A stretch of 64,000 nucleotides of DNA, from contig NZ_LFBV01000004.1 of NCBI RefSeq assembly GCF_001905345.1, positions 186,001 through 250,000 on the forward strand. The letters run 5' to 3'. The stretch comes from Streptomyces uncialis (GTDB taxonomy: Bacteria; Actinomycetota; Actinomycetes; Streptomycetales; Streptomycetaceae). Below the pieces are notes generated by a model. It did no database searches, was not told the DNA's origin, and saw nothing but the letters and a program-made list of their open reading frames with translations. The translations under genes were made by a program, and so were the position numbers. Of the stretch, positions 26,831 through 35,192 are shown piece after piece (position 1 is the first letter of the stretch; each line of letters begins with the position of its first letter).

Positions 26831-26866
26831 TTGCGTGGGAGGAGGGAGGCTTCCTATGGTCCGCGC
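26831..26866 (+). promoter_or_regulatory. Promoter for leaderless MetE-like gene
   Basis: TTGCGT (26831-26836), 18-base spacer, TATGGT (26855-26860), then six bases to ATG 26867. The remaining part of the 560-base gap 26307-26866 holds no supported gene. Confidence 0.6.
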
Positions 26867-27931
26867 ATGAGCATCCCCACAGAACCTGTCGGCAGCATCC
26901 CCCGGCCCCGCGCCCTCCAGGAGGCGCTCGGTGAGCACGCCCAAGGACGCCTAAGCGAAGGGAAGTTGACGGAGCTTCAGCAGCGGGCGACGGTGGACAC
27001 GCTCGCCCGTCTGGAGGCGCTCGGCTGCCCGGTCCTGGTCGACGGCGAGCAGTCCAAGCCGAGCTTCGCCACCTACCCGGTCGCGGGTCTGGCCACCCTC
27101 GACCCGCACGGCGTCACCCTCCCCTTCGCCGACGGCCATGTCCGGCAGCTGCCGCATCTGACCGAGGGCCCCTTCCGCTACCAGGTCCGCGCGGACTCGT
27201 ATCTGCGTGACGCCCGGCGGCACACCGGCCGTCCCCTCAAGCAGGCGGTCATCGCGCCTTCGGCGCTCAGCCTGCTGTACCCGGCCGACGCCATCGACGG
27301 ATACTCCCGCGAGGCGTTCCTGAGCGATCTGGCCGACGAGGCCGAGGCCGACATCCGCGGCTGTCTGGAAGCGGGCGCGCATGTGGTGCAGCTCGACTTC
27401 ACCGAAGGCCGTCTGGCACTCAAGCTGGACCCGGGCGGCGCCCTGCTCGACGGCTTCATCGCCCTGAACAATGAGGTCCTCGGCCGGTTCGACGAGGCCG
27501 ACCGGGCCCGGATCGGGGTGCACACCTGCCCCGGCGGCGACCTCGACTCCACCCACAGCCTCGATGTCGACTACGCGGGCCTGCTGCCGAAGCTCTTCCA
27601 GCTGAAGGCGGGCAACTTCTACGTCCAGCTCGCCAGCGAGCCCGACCCCGAACGCGTCCTCGGCATCATCGCCGAGCATCTGCCGCCCGGTGTGCGGGTG
27701 TTCGTGGGCGTGACCGATCCGATCGACCCCAGGGTGGAGACCCCGGAGGAAGTACGTGACCGGGTGCTGCTCGCGGCCCGTCACCTCCCGGTGGAGCAGT
27801 TGGGCACCTGCGACGACTGCGGCTTCTCGCCGTTCGCCGACGACACGTCCACCTCGCGCGACGTGGCCTTCGCGAAGATCGACGCGCGGGTACGGGGGAC
27901 CGCCCTGGCCGCCGAGGCCCTCGGACTCTGA
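26867..27931 (+). CDS. MetE C-terminal-type cobalamin-independent methyltransferase
   Basis: The 354-residue protein is the catalytic half of MetE only: PVGSIPRP start, LVDGEQSKPSF, VVQLDFTEGRLAL, and zinc-ligand regions HTCPGG and LGTCDDCGFSPF. Full MetE has about 750 residues with an inactive N-terminal copy, so this is a short-form enzyme that transfers a methyl group to a thiol such as homocysteine. It lies at the edge of the enediyne cluster and may supply methionine for its SAM methyltransferases, but it could equally be unrelated. Confidence 0.82.
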   Translation: MSIPTEPVGSIPRPRALQEALGEHAQGRLSEGKLTELQQRATVDTLARLEALGCPVLVDGEQSKPSFATYPVAGLATLDPHGVTLPFADGHVRQLPHLTEGPFRYQVRADSYLRDARRHTGRPLKQAVIAPSALSLLYPADAIDGYSREAFLSDLADEAEADIRGCLEAGAHVVQLDFTEGRLALKLDPGGALLDGFIALNNEVLGRFDEADRARIGVHTCPGGDLDSTHSLDVDYAGLLPKLFQLKAGNFYVQLASEPDPERVLGIIAEHLPPGVRVFVGVTDPIDPRVETPEEVRDRVLLAARHLPVEQLGTCDDCGFSPFADDTSTSRDVAFAKIDARVRGTALAAEALGL

Positions 27932-27952
27932 AGCGGTAGCGCACCCGCGACG

Positions 27953-27985
27953 GGGTGCCGGAACCCGGGCCGGGGTCCGGCACCC
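27953..27985. terminator. Bidirectional hairpin between convergent genes
   Basis: GGGTGCCGGA (27953-27962) pairs with TCCGGCACCC (27976-27985); the flanking CCC/GGG can extend the stem across one mismatch. Confidence 0.75.
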
Positions 27986-28088
27986 TGGTGCCGCCCGCGG
28001 TATGGGCGCCGGGCGGAGGGAGGCCCGGGCGCCCCGGCGGGCAGAGGCCGGGAGCCGGCCCCTGCCCGCCCCTTGACGCGGGCGGCCG

Positions 28089-28742
28089 TCACCGTGCGGC
28101 CATGGCCTCCACCGTGGTGTACCCGCCCATGGTGAAGCGCAGGCTGGTCACATAGGCCACCGGGGAGTCGTCGAGCCGCTGGACGTCGTGCAGCGGCAGC
28201 ATCCGGTAGATCTGGCCCTTGCCGGGGGAACCGGCGGGCGGGATCTGCCGCACATCGTCGATGGTGAGGATGATGGGTTCCTTGTTCGCCAGCCGCAGAC
28301 CGAGCTTCGGCATGTCGAAGATGGCTCCCACCGCCATCCGGCACGCCTTGGCGGCCGGACCCTCACCCGCGTAGGGGTCGAACGGGGTACGGATCTGGCC
28401 CGTCGACAGGCAGTCCGGGTTGAGGGTGACGGTGATGCGCCCGAGTTCGGCGCACTCACCGACCATCTTCATCTCGATCAGGTTGGTGTAGACCTCGGCG
28501 CTGGACCATTCCTCGGAGGTCGGTTCGGACCGCACCACCCGGACATAGCCGCTGAAGTCGACGGTGTACTCACCGACACCCGGGACGGCGAAGGTGTCGA
28601 CCGAGGTGATGCCCAGATTGTCGATACCGGGCGCCGGAGGTGTCCACGGGGCCACCGCGGTGCCCTCGTACAGGTTGGGAACACCGTCCGTGGTGACCGG
28701 ACGGCCGTACACGGTGGTGGGCCGGGATGACGAGTCGGTCAT
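28089..28742 (-). CDS. Uncharacterised protein (DUF6073-like), end of enediyne-cluster operon
   Basis: The 217-residue soluble protein is beta-rich with segments TFAVPGVGEYTVDFSGYVRV, MKMVGECAELGRITVTLNP and LRFTMGGYTTVEAMAAR. It has no signal peptide or catalytic motif that I recognise. The family name DUF6073 is a memory-based suggestion only. ATG 28742 follows AAAGG. It lies 43 bases after the HEAT-repeat gene on the same strand, so both are probably one transcript. A binding or scaffold role is possible. Confidence 0.6.
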   Translation of the reverse strand: MTDSSSRPTTVYGRPVTTDGVPNLYEGTAVAPWTPPAPGIDNLGITSVDTFAVPGVGEYTVDFSGYVRVVRSEPTSEEWSSAEVYTNLIEMKMVGECAELGRITVTLNPDCLSTGQIRTPFDPYAGEGPAAKACRMAVGAIFDMPKLGLRLANKEPIILTIDDVRQIPPAGSPGKGQIYRMLPLHDVQRLDDSPVAYVTSLRFTMGGYTTVEAMAAR

Positions 28743-28785
28743 CTCAATTGCCTTTCGTCGTTGGGAGGTGGCAACCGGCGGCCGC

Positions 28786-30105
28786 TCACGGAAGTTGCTG
28801 GGTGGTCCAGTCGCAGCAGGTGAGTCCGGCCTGGTCGGGGATCCCGTCCTGATCGGTGTCGATGTCCCCATCGGCCGTCGAGTACACGTCCCGGGAGTTG
28901 AGGTCGATGACCCCGTCGCCGTCCCAGTCGTTGAGCTTGCCCTTGAACGTGCCGAGGATGAAGGCGTTGGTCATCGGACCGACCTCCTCGTCGTGCAGGG
29001 TCGACAGGACGCCGTTGCCCGGGACCAGGATCTCTTCCAGCGAGCGCCCGGCGATCCGGGAGAGATTGACGTGCCCCCAGCCCTGGAAGCGACCGCGTAC
29101 GTACCGGATGGCGGCCTCGCCGCGCACCTGGAACTTGGGGTCGAGATGCCAGGTCCCGTACCGGGCGAAGCCGATGTTCGCCTCCCGGACACCTTCCGAC
29201 GGGTCGTCGGCGCGGCCGGACTTGAAGAACGGCCGGGGCACCAGCGACTCGAAGAAGAAGTTGCCGCGGTCCCGCCGGCTGCGCTCGGTGAACCCGCGGA
29301 ACAGATAGTTGTCCACGTGCGGGGTGCCGTCGGCGTGCAGCCCCTCGATCGTCTTCGCGATGACCAGTTGCTTCTCACGCGTGGCGACGTTCGGGCACGC
29401 GTGCGCCTGCCCGTAGATGCGCGCCAGACCCTGCGGGGCCAGGGAGATCTTGCCCCAGTGCTGGTTCGACGGGTCGAGCCGCACATACAGATCGCAGTGG
29501 ATCAGCAGGAAGATCGTCTCGTCGAACGTCCGGCCGGGGGTGAAGCTGCCTTCACGGTCGTCGAAGGCCGGGTCACCGGTCTGCAACTCGCTGATGAACA
29601 GCTTCGACCACTCCGCGATCTCCGGGTCGGGGTCGTCGAGGAACTGCCGCAGCGCCGCGATGGCTTCGGGGCCGCCCAGCTTCTCGACCGCCCACAGCGC
29701 GTCCCAGCGGACCTGACGGTCGGTGTCCTGCCTGATCGCCTGGGTCAGCAGCTCGATCGCGTCCGCGTGGTCACGGTCCGCGTACTCGAACAGCGCCTGC
29801 TCCCGCATCGCGGGGTCGGCGTGCTGGAGGGCCGCACGGCGCAGCTCCTCGTTGCTGCGGTTGTCCAGTCGGATCGCCACCCGGTCCAGGGCGTACCCGA
29901 AGTCGCTCGCCCACGCGGCGGGGTCACCGGCGACGAACCGGGGGTCCACATTGCTGAGCGTGGTCCGGTAGGCGAAGTTCAGCGCTTCGCGTTGTTCGGT
30001 GCCGAGGTCCTCCAGCAGTACCGGGTCCTCGACCGTATCGGCCCAGCCGTTCGCCCGGCCCTCCGCCAGATCTGCCGGTGACTTTCGGCGCAAGTCGATG
30101 GCCAT
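28786..30105 (-). CDS. HEAT-repeat protein with C-terminal calcium-type loops
   Basis: The 439-residue protein has HEAT/PBS-lyase-like helical repeats at about residues 85-180 (LQHADPAMREQALFEYA, ALWAVEKLGGPEAIAALRQF). A middle beta-rich domain of unknown type follows. The tail carries two Asp-rich loops, DWDGDGVIDLNSRD and DGDIDTDQDGIPDQ, like EF-hand or dockerin-type calcium sites. Start ATG 30105 follows GGGAAGGA. A TATAAC hexamer lies in the 73-base AT-rich gap upstream (30106-30178), a candidate promoter. I know no function. Confidence 0.65.
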   Translation of the reverse strand: MAIDLRRKSPADLAEGRANGWADTVEDPVLLEDLGTEQREALNFAYRTTLSNVDPRFVAGDPAAWASDFGYALDRVAIRLDNRSNEELRRAALQHADPAMREQALFEYADRDHADAIELLTQAIRQDTDRQVRWDALWAVEKLGGPEAIAALRQFLDDPDPEIAEWSKLFISELQTGDPAFDDREGSFTPGRTFDETIFLLIHCDLYVRLDPSNQHWGKISLAPQGLARIYGQAHACPNVATREKQLVIAKTIEGLHADGTPHVDNYLFRGFTERSRRDRGNFFFESLVPRPFFKSGRADDPSEGVREANIGFARYGTWHLDPKFQVRGEAAIRYVRGRFQGWGHVNLSRIAGRSLEEILVPGNGVLSTLHDEEVGPMTNAFILGTFKGKLNDWDGDGVIDLNSRDVYSTADGDIDTDQDGIPDQAGLTCCDWTTQQLP

Positions 30106-30178
30106 ACCAGTCCTTCCCTACCATGTAGTCGGCTGGTCGTTATAGACAAATTAAGTGAGGGAAGGTGGGGAGCGCTTC

Positions 30179-31447
30179 TCAGAGATTGGCACGCCTGCCG
30201 GAGTGCCCCGCCGTGTCGCCCTCGTCGACCACCGCCGTGGGCAGAGCGCCGTAAGCGACGGGAGTGAGCAGCAGGGCGGCGGCGTGCTCCGGACCCCGGG
30301 GCCACGCCAGCAGCCGGGTCACCGCGTCCAGCCCCGTCCGCAGCGGTATGGGGGCCATGCCCTGACGGGCCGCCCCGGCGACCACACCCATCCGATGGGC
30401 CTGCCCCGCACCGCTCCACAGCGACCACTCGGCCACCACCACGGCGCAGCCGGGGAGCCGGGGGGCGACGGCCAGCGCCCTTCTGCGCAGGATCTCGTTG
30501 GCGAGCCCGTATCCCCCCATCATCCGGTGCGCGCGGTGGGACGTCACCGAGCCGAAACACAGCAGGGCGCGCAACGACGAGTGCCGTACCGCGGCGAGGA
30601 CATGGGACAGCCCGGTGGCCTTCGGCCCGCGCAGTGCCGCGAGATCACCGGGCGCGCAGTCGCTCACCGGGGCCCCGGCGACCCGGCCCGCGCAGTGCAC
30701 CACGGTCACCGGCCGTGCCCCGGCCAGCGTCCGGGCCACCGCCGCGCGATCGGTCACGTCGGCGGTCAGCACTCGCAGTCCCGGGACCCGGGCCCGCAGC
30801 CTTCCCAGCACCGCGGCGTCCGCGCGGGGCAGCGCGCCCGGGGGCGTCACGTCGAGCAGGGTGATGTCGTCGGCACCGGCCGCCGCCAGCACCGCCGCGA
30901 TCCGCAGTCCGAGGCCCCCGAGTCCGCCGGTGATCAGCACGGGTCCCTCGGCGGTCGCGCCGCGGGGGAGCGCCGACGGCCGCCAGTGGGCGAAGGCTGT
31001 GCGCCCGTCCGCGCCGGCCAGTACGTCCCGGCGGCTTCCCGGCGGGTCCGGCCAGCGGGTGTCGCCGAGCGCCGCACGGGCGACCTCGGCCACTGTCGCC
31101 TCGGCCCCGGCGCACGTAAGTTCCACCGTGGCCAGCGGCGGGCCGGGTTCCTCCAGCGCCACGGCCCGCAACAGGCTCCCGCCACCCGCGCCCCGGTGCA
31201 CCAGGACCAGGGGCCAGCCGTGCGTCCGGCGCAGGGCGAGCCCCTGGAGCAGCGCGCGGTCCGCGTGCCGCCCGTAGTGCTCGCCGAGCACGACGGCGAC
31301 GGCCGGCGCGGCGCCGCTCACCCGGGCCCGGTGCATCCGCTCGGCGGCGGTGGAGGGTTCCCCGAGCACGGACCAGGAGCGGGGCGGACCGCTGCCCAGC
31401 CGGGCCCGGGGTCCCGGCGCGTACCGGTGTACGGCGAGTTCGTCCAT
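30179..31447 (-). CDS. Free-standing PKS-type ketoreductase
   Basis: The 422-residue protein looks like a modular-PKS KR cut loose. Residues 1-155 resemble the structural (cofactor-less) sub-domain, and the second half is catalytic with NADPH motif TGGLGGLG (about 173-180), DVTD and the Ser-Tyr-Asn region FGSVTS...GGYGLANE. It lacks AT, ACP and KS. Start ATG 31447 follows GGAAGAGG. It sits 33 bases after the first AarF-like gene in the enediyne cluster and could reduce a ketone on the enediyne or anthraquinone part. Confidence 0.8.
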   Translation of the reverse strand: MDELAVHRYAPGPRARLGSGPPRSWSVLGEPSTAAERMHRARVSGAAPAVAVVLGEHYGRHADRALLQGLALRRTHGWPLVLVHRGAGGGSLLRAVALEEPGPPLATVELTCAGAEATVAEVARAALGDTRWPDPPGSRRDVLAGADGRTAFAHWRPSALPRGATAEGPVLITGGLGGLGLRIAAVLAAAGADDITLLDVTPPGALPRADAAVLGRLRARVPGLRVLTADVTDRAAVARTLAGARPVTVVHCAGRVAGAPVSDCAPGDLAALRGPKATGLSHVLAAVRHSSLRALLCFGSVTSHRAHRMMGGYGLANEILRRRALAVAPRLPGCAVVVAEWSLWSGAGQAHRMGVVAGAARQGMAPIPLRTGLDAVTRLLAWPRGPEHAAALLLTPVAYGALPTAVVDEGDTAGHSGRRANL

Positions 31448-31480
31448 CGCGGTGCCTCTTCCGGGATCGGCGGGCGGTCG

Positions 31481-32791
31481 TCAGCCGTTCAGGGCGGCGA
31501 GCAGGGTGGGGATGGCCTCGCCCTGGAAGTCGACGTCCACGTCGAAGTCGTTGATCATGCCTTCGAGCACCAGCAGCGACATCAGCGGGAAGACGAACTC
31601 TGGGGCCGCCGCCACCCCGCTGCGGCGCTGGATGTCGAACAGCCTGGTCGCGAACGGCGCGAGCCTGAACTGGCCGGCCGTCCGCCCGGCGCTCTCCTCC
31701 ACCAGGGCGCCGATCTCGGCCCGGAACGCGTCGAGGTCGCAGCCGGCCGGTACGTGCTCGGCGCTCCGCAGCACCGACTCGGCCGCCTCCGCCGCCCGGC
31801 CGAGCGAGAGGTTCATGAAGAACCGGGCGAACAGCAGCCGCACCCGGGGCTCCAGCCGGACCACGAACCCGGCGTCGAGAAGCACCACGGAGCCGTCCGG
31901 GCCGAGATACAGATTGCCCGGATGCATGTCGCAGTGGACGAGACCGTCGATGAACAGCATCCGGTACACGCACCGGAGCACATTCCTGACGATCTGTCTG
32001 CGTTCCTCCTTGCCGAAGTCGCCCGGGGCGAAGCGTTCGAGACGCTCGACGTACTCCATCACCAGCGCGCCCGGACCCGCGGCGGCGGGGAACGGCGCGG
32101 GCACCCGCACGAACGGCAGATCGGCGAGGTTGGCCCGCAGCAGGGCCAGGGAGTCCGCCTCCCGTGCGAGGTCGACCTGGCGCAGCAGCGCGTCGCCGAG
32201 TTGCCGCACCACCCTGCGGGCCGGGACCCCGCGCAGCGGCGGCAGCCGTTCGGCCAGGCGCGCGCCGGACGCCAGCAGCGCGAAGTCGGTCTCCATCGCC
32301 CGGCGCACCCCCGGCCGCAGCAGCTTCACGGCCACGTCGGTGCCGTCCAGCAGGGCCGCCCGGTACACACAGGCGATGCTGCCCCCGGCGACGGCCGTCC
32401 GGTCGAACGTCCGGAACGGCCATGCGGAGCCGTCCGGGTACGCCTCGGACAGGGCGCGGTCCAGTTGCGCCGCGCTCATCCCGGGGACCCGGTCGTGCAG
32501 CCGTCCCAGCGCGTCGCAGACCGCCGGGGACAGCAGATCCGCGCGGGTGCTGAGGAGTTGGGCGCCCTTGACATAGGTGGGGCCCAGGTCGCCGAGGAGC
32601 CGGGGCAGCCGCTCCGGCGGCCGGCCCCGTCGCCCGGGGCGGGCCAGCCGGTCGGCGGCCCCGGCGGCGAGATGCCGCGCGGCCACCGCGGTGAGGGACA
32701 GCAGGCGGCCGGACCGACGGGGCCAGCCGACAGGGGAGGGCCCTGGCGGCGCCGCGTCGGCTTGCGCTCCGGACGGGGTGTGCACGGCCAT
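31481..32791 (-). CDS. ABC1/AarF (UbiB-like) atypical kinase 1
   Basis: The 436-residue protein carries the UbiB order: GPTYVKGAQLLSTRADLL (the KxGQ region, here KGAQ), nucleotide loop GGSIACVYR (normally Ala-rich), VAVKLLRPG with the ATP-binding Lys, HCDMHPGNLY and LLDAGF. These proteins help quinone or other lipophilic biosynthesis. The Gly-to-Ala change in KxGQ is shared with the second copy at 49478. ATG 32791 with GAGGAG upstream is preferred to an earlier ATG. A hydrophobic C-terminal helix may touch the membrane. Confidence 0.85.
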   Translation of the reverse strand: MAVHTPSGAQADAAPPGPSPVGWPRRSGRLLSLTAVAARHLAAGAADRLARPGRRGRPPERLPRLLGDLGPTYVKGAQLLSTRADLLSPAVCDALGRLHDRVPGMSAAQLDRALSEAYPDGSAWPFRTFDRTAVAGGSIACVYRAALLDGTDVAVKLLRPGVRRAMETDFALLASGARLAERLPPLRGVPARRVVRQLGDALLRQVDLAREADSLALLRANLADLPFVRVPAPFPAAAGPGALVMEYVERLERFAPGDFGKEERRQIVRNVLRCVYRMLFIDGLVHCDMHPGNLYLGPDGSVVLLDAGFVVRLEPRVRLLFARFFMNLSLGRAAEAAESVLRSAEHVPAGCDLDAFRAEIGALVEESAGRTAGQFRLAPFATRLFDIQRRSGVAAAPEFVFPLMSLLVLEGMINDFDVDVDFQGEAIPTLLAALNG

Positions 32792-33081
32792 CGTGTCTCC
32801 TCGGCTGGTTCCGGCGTCGGACAGGTGCTCCAGCGCGGACCGGGCCGGAACTCGTCCGACCGGTCCGCGCGGGGGCGTTGGCACGAGGGTGAAGCTTAAG
32901 AATCGTATAGTCGTTGTTTGTTCGTGGGCCGATCCCGGCCTGGCCCCTCCGGCGCACCCGGCAGAGCGGGTCCCCCGGTCGGCCCAGCGGAACGGCCAGG
33001 GCGTCCGCGCGTTCGGGAGCGGCCGGCCAGGGACCCGTACGACACCGTCCGGCCGTCCGCCCGCTCCCGGGAGCGGCGGGA
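32792..33081. promoter_or_regulatory. AT-rich promoter region before AarF gene 1
   Basis: The 290-base gap between the MFS stop and the AarF start contains an AT-rich patch at 32,889-32,925 (a strong contrast to the GC-rich surroundings) with TATACG on the minus strand, a candidate -10 about 110 bases upstream of ATG 32791. It suggests that this distal part of the cluster has its own promoter. Confidence 0.45.
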
Positions 33082-34761
33082 CTACGGCACTTCGACCGGG
33101 CGGGGTCGTACGTCGAGGGGTTCGTCGATCGCGCGGTGCCGGGTCTCCACCCCCGCCACCGCCAGCAGCAGCACGGCGGCGGCCAGGGGGATCGCGCCCG
33201 CCGCCGCCGTGACCCCCAACTCCGGTGCGGTGAGGGACAGCAGGGTGAGCACCAGCATCGCCACCCCGCCGAACTTGGTGAGACCGGCGACCCGTCCGGT
33301 GGCGCCCCCGCGGCGGGCGGTGGGGAAGATCTCCGCGGCGTAGGCGATCGTGATCGCCCCCAGGGCGTAGATGCTGGCGATGGGTACCGCCAGCAGGGCC
33401 ATCAGCAGTCCGCGCCGGTCGGCGACCCCGTCACCGAGCACGGTGAAGCAGACCAGCGGCACCACCGTCAGGGCGCTCAGTCCCACGGCTGTCCACTTCG
33501 AACTCCAGAACCCGTAGGCCAGCGCGGCCACGACGTTCAGCGGCAGTCCGAACAGCGCCGCGTTGCGCAGGATGCGGTCGGCGTCCATGTCCTTGATGCC
33601 CATGCGCTGGAGGTCGGTCGGTACCCACAACTGGAAGCCGTAGGTGACGATGCCGACGCTGAGCGCCAGCAGCAGCAGTCCGGCCAGCAGCAGCGGCCCG
33701 CCCTGGTGGCCGGCCCCCGCTCGCGATCCGGTTCCCGCCGCGCTCCCCGGCGCCGCCCTCGTACCGGACTCCGTACGCGGTCCGGGCTCCGCCGTGCGCG
33801 GCCCGGCCGGTGGCCCGGTCCGCGCCGGGGTGACGGCCGCCGATCCGAACCGCTCCATCACCGCGCGGGCCTCGTCGGCGCGGCCCGCCAGCAGCAGATA
33901 GCGGGGGGACTCCGGTATCCACCGGTTGAGCAGGAGCAGGAGTACCCCGGTGGGCATGCCGACCAGCCACAGGATGCGCCAGCCGTACTGCGGCATCAGG
34001 GACTCCGCGAGCTGACTGGTGATCGCGTAGGCGAGGGCGGCGTTCCCGCCGATGAGGACGAGCAGCCAGCCGCGGTGACGGGTGGGCACCGTCTCCGCCA
34101 GCAGGGTGAAGGTCACCGGCAGCATGCCGCCCGCGCTGACACCCATGAAGAAGCACATCACCAGGTTCCCGGTGAACGAGGGCATCGCCCCGCAGACCGA
34201 CGTGGTGATGAACAGCACGCCCGCGAAGAGGATGGCCGGACGCCGCCCGATGCGGTCCGCGAGGGTGCCCCACAGCAGCGAGCCCACCACCGTGCCCAGA
34301 AGTCCGAAGAACGGCAGCAGCGCCACCGGGAGACCTCCGTCGGGGTGCAGCGGCGAGGTGAGGTGGTACTCGGCGGCCATCCCCGGTGCGACGAAGGAGA
34401 GGGTGGTCGGTTTCATCACGTCGATGGTGACGGCGAGCGTCAGCACGATGATCAGACCCATGTGCGCGGGGCGCAGCCGTGAGTCGTCCAGCGGACGGAT
34501 GCGCAGGTCGGCGGGGGCCGGCTTCTCCCGGCGCGGCGGCAGCAGACCCCACAGGACCAGCCCGACCCCGAGGACGATCACGGCCATACCGATGTTCATC
34601 GTGGCGTCGGGGCGCATCCCGGCCATGTGGTAATGCATGGACCGCGCCTCGATGTACATGGGCAGATGCAGTGCGGCACCCAGGGTGCCCAGGGCCGTCC
34701 CGGTCCAGAAGACCACCGGCCGGCGGAAGGTGATGCTCCCTGACCTGCGGGGGCCCCTCAC
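33082..34761 (-). CDS. MFS transporter coupled to the enediyne cassette
   Basis: The 559-residue protein has about 12 hydrophobic segments and sugar/organic-acid-porter-like marks (LLWGTLADRIGRRPA, an RIGRR motif A, and RHRGWLL; ESPRYLLLAGRADEA after helix 6). A Gly/Ala/Arg-rich insertion of about 50 residues fills the central cytosolic loop (around 33,700-33,850). GTG 34761 overlaps the thioesterase stop by GTGA, so it is translated with the cassette. It likely exports or imports a cluster metabolite. Confidence 0.85.
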   Translation of the reverse strand: MRGPRRSGSITFRRPVVFWTGTALGTLGAALHLPMYIEARSMHYHMAGMRPDATMNIGMAVIVLGVGLVLWGLLPPRREKPAPADLRIRPLDDSRLRPAHMGLIIVLTLAVTIDVMKPTTLSFVAPGMAAEYHLTSPLHPDGGLPVALLPFFGLLGTVVGSLLWGTLADRIGRRPAILFAGVLFITTSVCGAMPSFTGNLVMCFFMGVSAGGMLPVTFTLLAETVPTRHRGWLLVLIGGNAALAYAITSQLAESLMPQYGWRILWLVGMPTGVLLLLLNRWIPESPRYLLLAGRADEARAVMERFGSAAVTPARTGPPAGPRTAEPGPRTESGTRAAPGSAAGTGSRAGAGHQGGPLLLAGLLLLALSVGIVTYGFQLWVPTDLQRMGIKDMDADRILRNAALFGLPLNVVAALAYGFWSSKWTAVGLSALTVVPLVCFTVLGDGVADRRGLLMALLAVPIASIYALGAITIAYAAEIFPTARRGGATGRVAGLTKFGGVAMLVLTLLSLTAPELGVTAAAGAIPLAAAVLLLAVAGVETRHRAIDEPLDVRPRPVEVP

Positions 34762-35192
34762 GCCGGTATCCGGCGGAACGGCTCCAGGGCGGCGCGCAGC
34801 GCGGCGGGCACCGGTACGGGTACCGTCTCCCGGCCGTCGCTGCGCAGACAGGCCACCCGCTGGGTACCACGTGCCACCAGGTGTTCGCCCTCCGCGTCGA
34901 GAAGGACGTAGTCGAAGCTGAAGCCGACCTGGGTGCTGAGGAGTTCATCCAGCCGCAACCGGACGGCGACGGTGTCGAAGGCGGTCAGCTCCCGGAAGTA
35001 CTCGCAACGGCAGCTCACGGTGAACAGCCTCAGTCCCGCACGCAGTTCGTCGAGCACCGTGGGCGCGTGCTCCTTCAGGAAGCTCTCCCGGCAGCGCCCC
35101 TGCCAGGACACGTAGTGGGCGAAGTAGACATTGCCGACGAGGTTGGTGTCCTCGAAGCCCACGATGTGCCGGTACTCGAAGAAATCAGGCAT
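34758..35192 (-). CDS. tebC: Enediyne hotdog-fold thioesterase (TEBC/E10 type)
   Basis: The 144-residue protein matches the CalE7/DynE7/SgcE10 thioesterases that release the linear polyene from PksE. Key stretch: VGFEDTNLVGNVYFAHYVSW then QGRCRESFL, the single-chain hotdog active-site region, and CRCEYFRELTAFDTVAVR. It starts at ATG 35192, overlapping the pksE stop by eight bases, and its own stop overlaps the MFS start. Release usually goes with decarboxylation to a heptaene or related product. Confidence 0.95.
   Translation of the reverse strand: MPDFFEYRHIVGFEDTNLVGNVYFAHYVSWQGRCRESFLKEHAPTVLDELRAGLRLFTVSCRCEYFRELTAFDTVAVRLRLDELLSTQVGFSFDYVLLDAEGEHLVARGTQRVACLRSDGRETVPVPVPAALRAALEPFRRIPA

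Noticed and set aside
26867..27931. MetE-like gene as a truncated pseudogene of full-length metE
   Set aside because: Only the catalytic half is present, but short-form enzymes of this kind are known and the frame, zinc ligands and promoter are intact, so it is called a gene.
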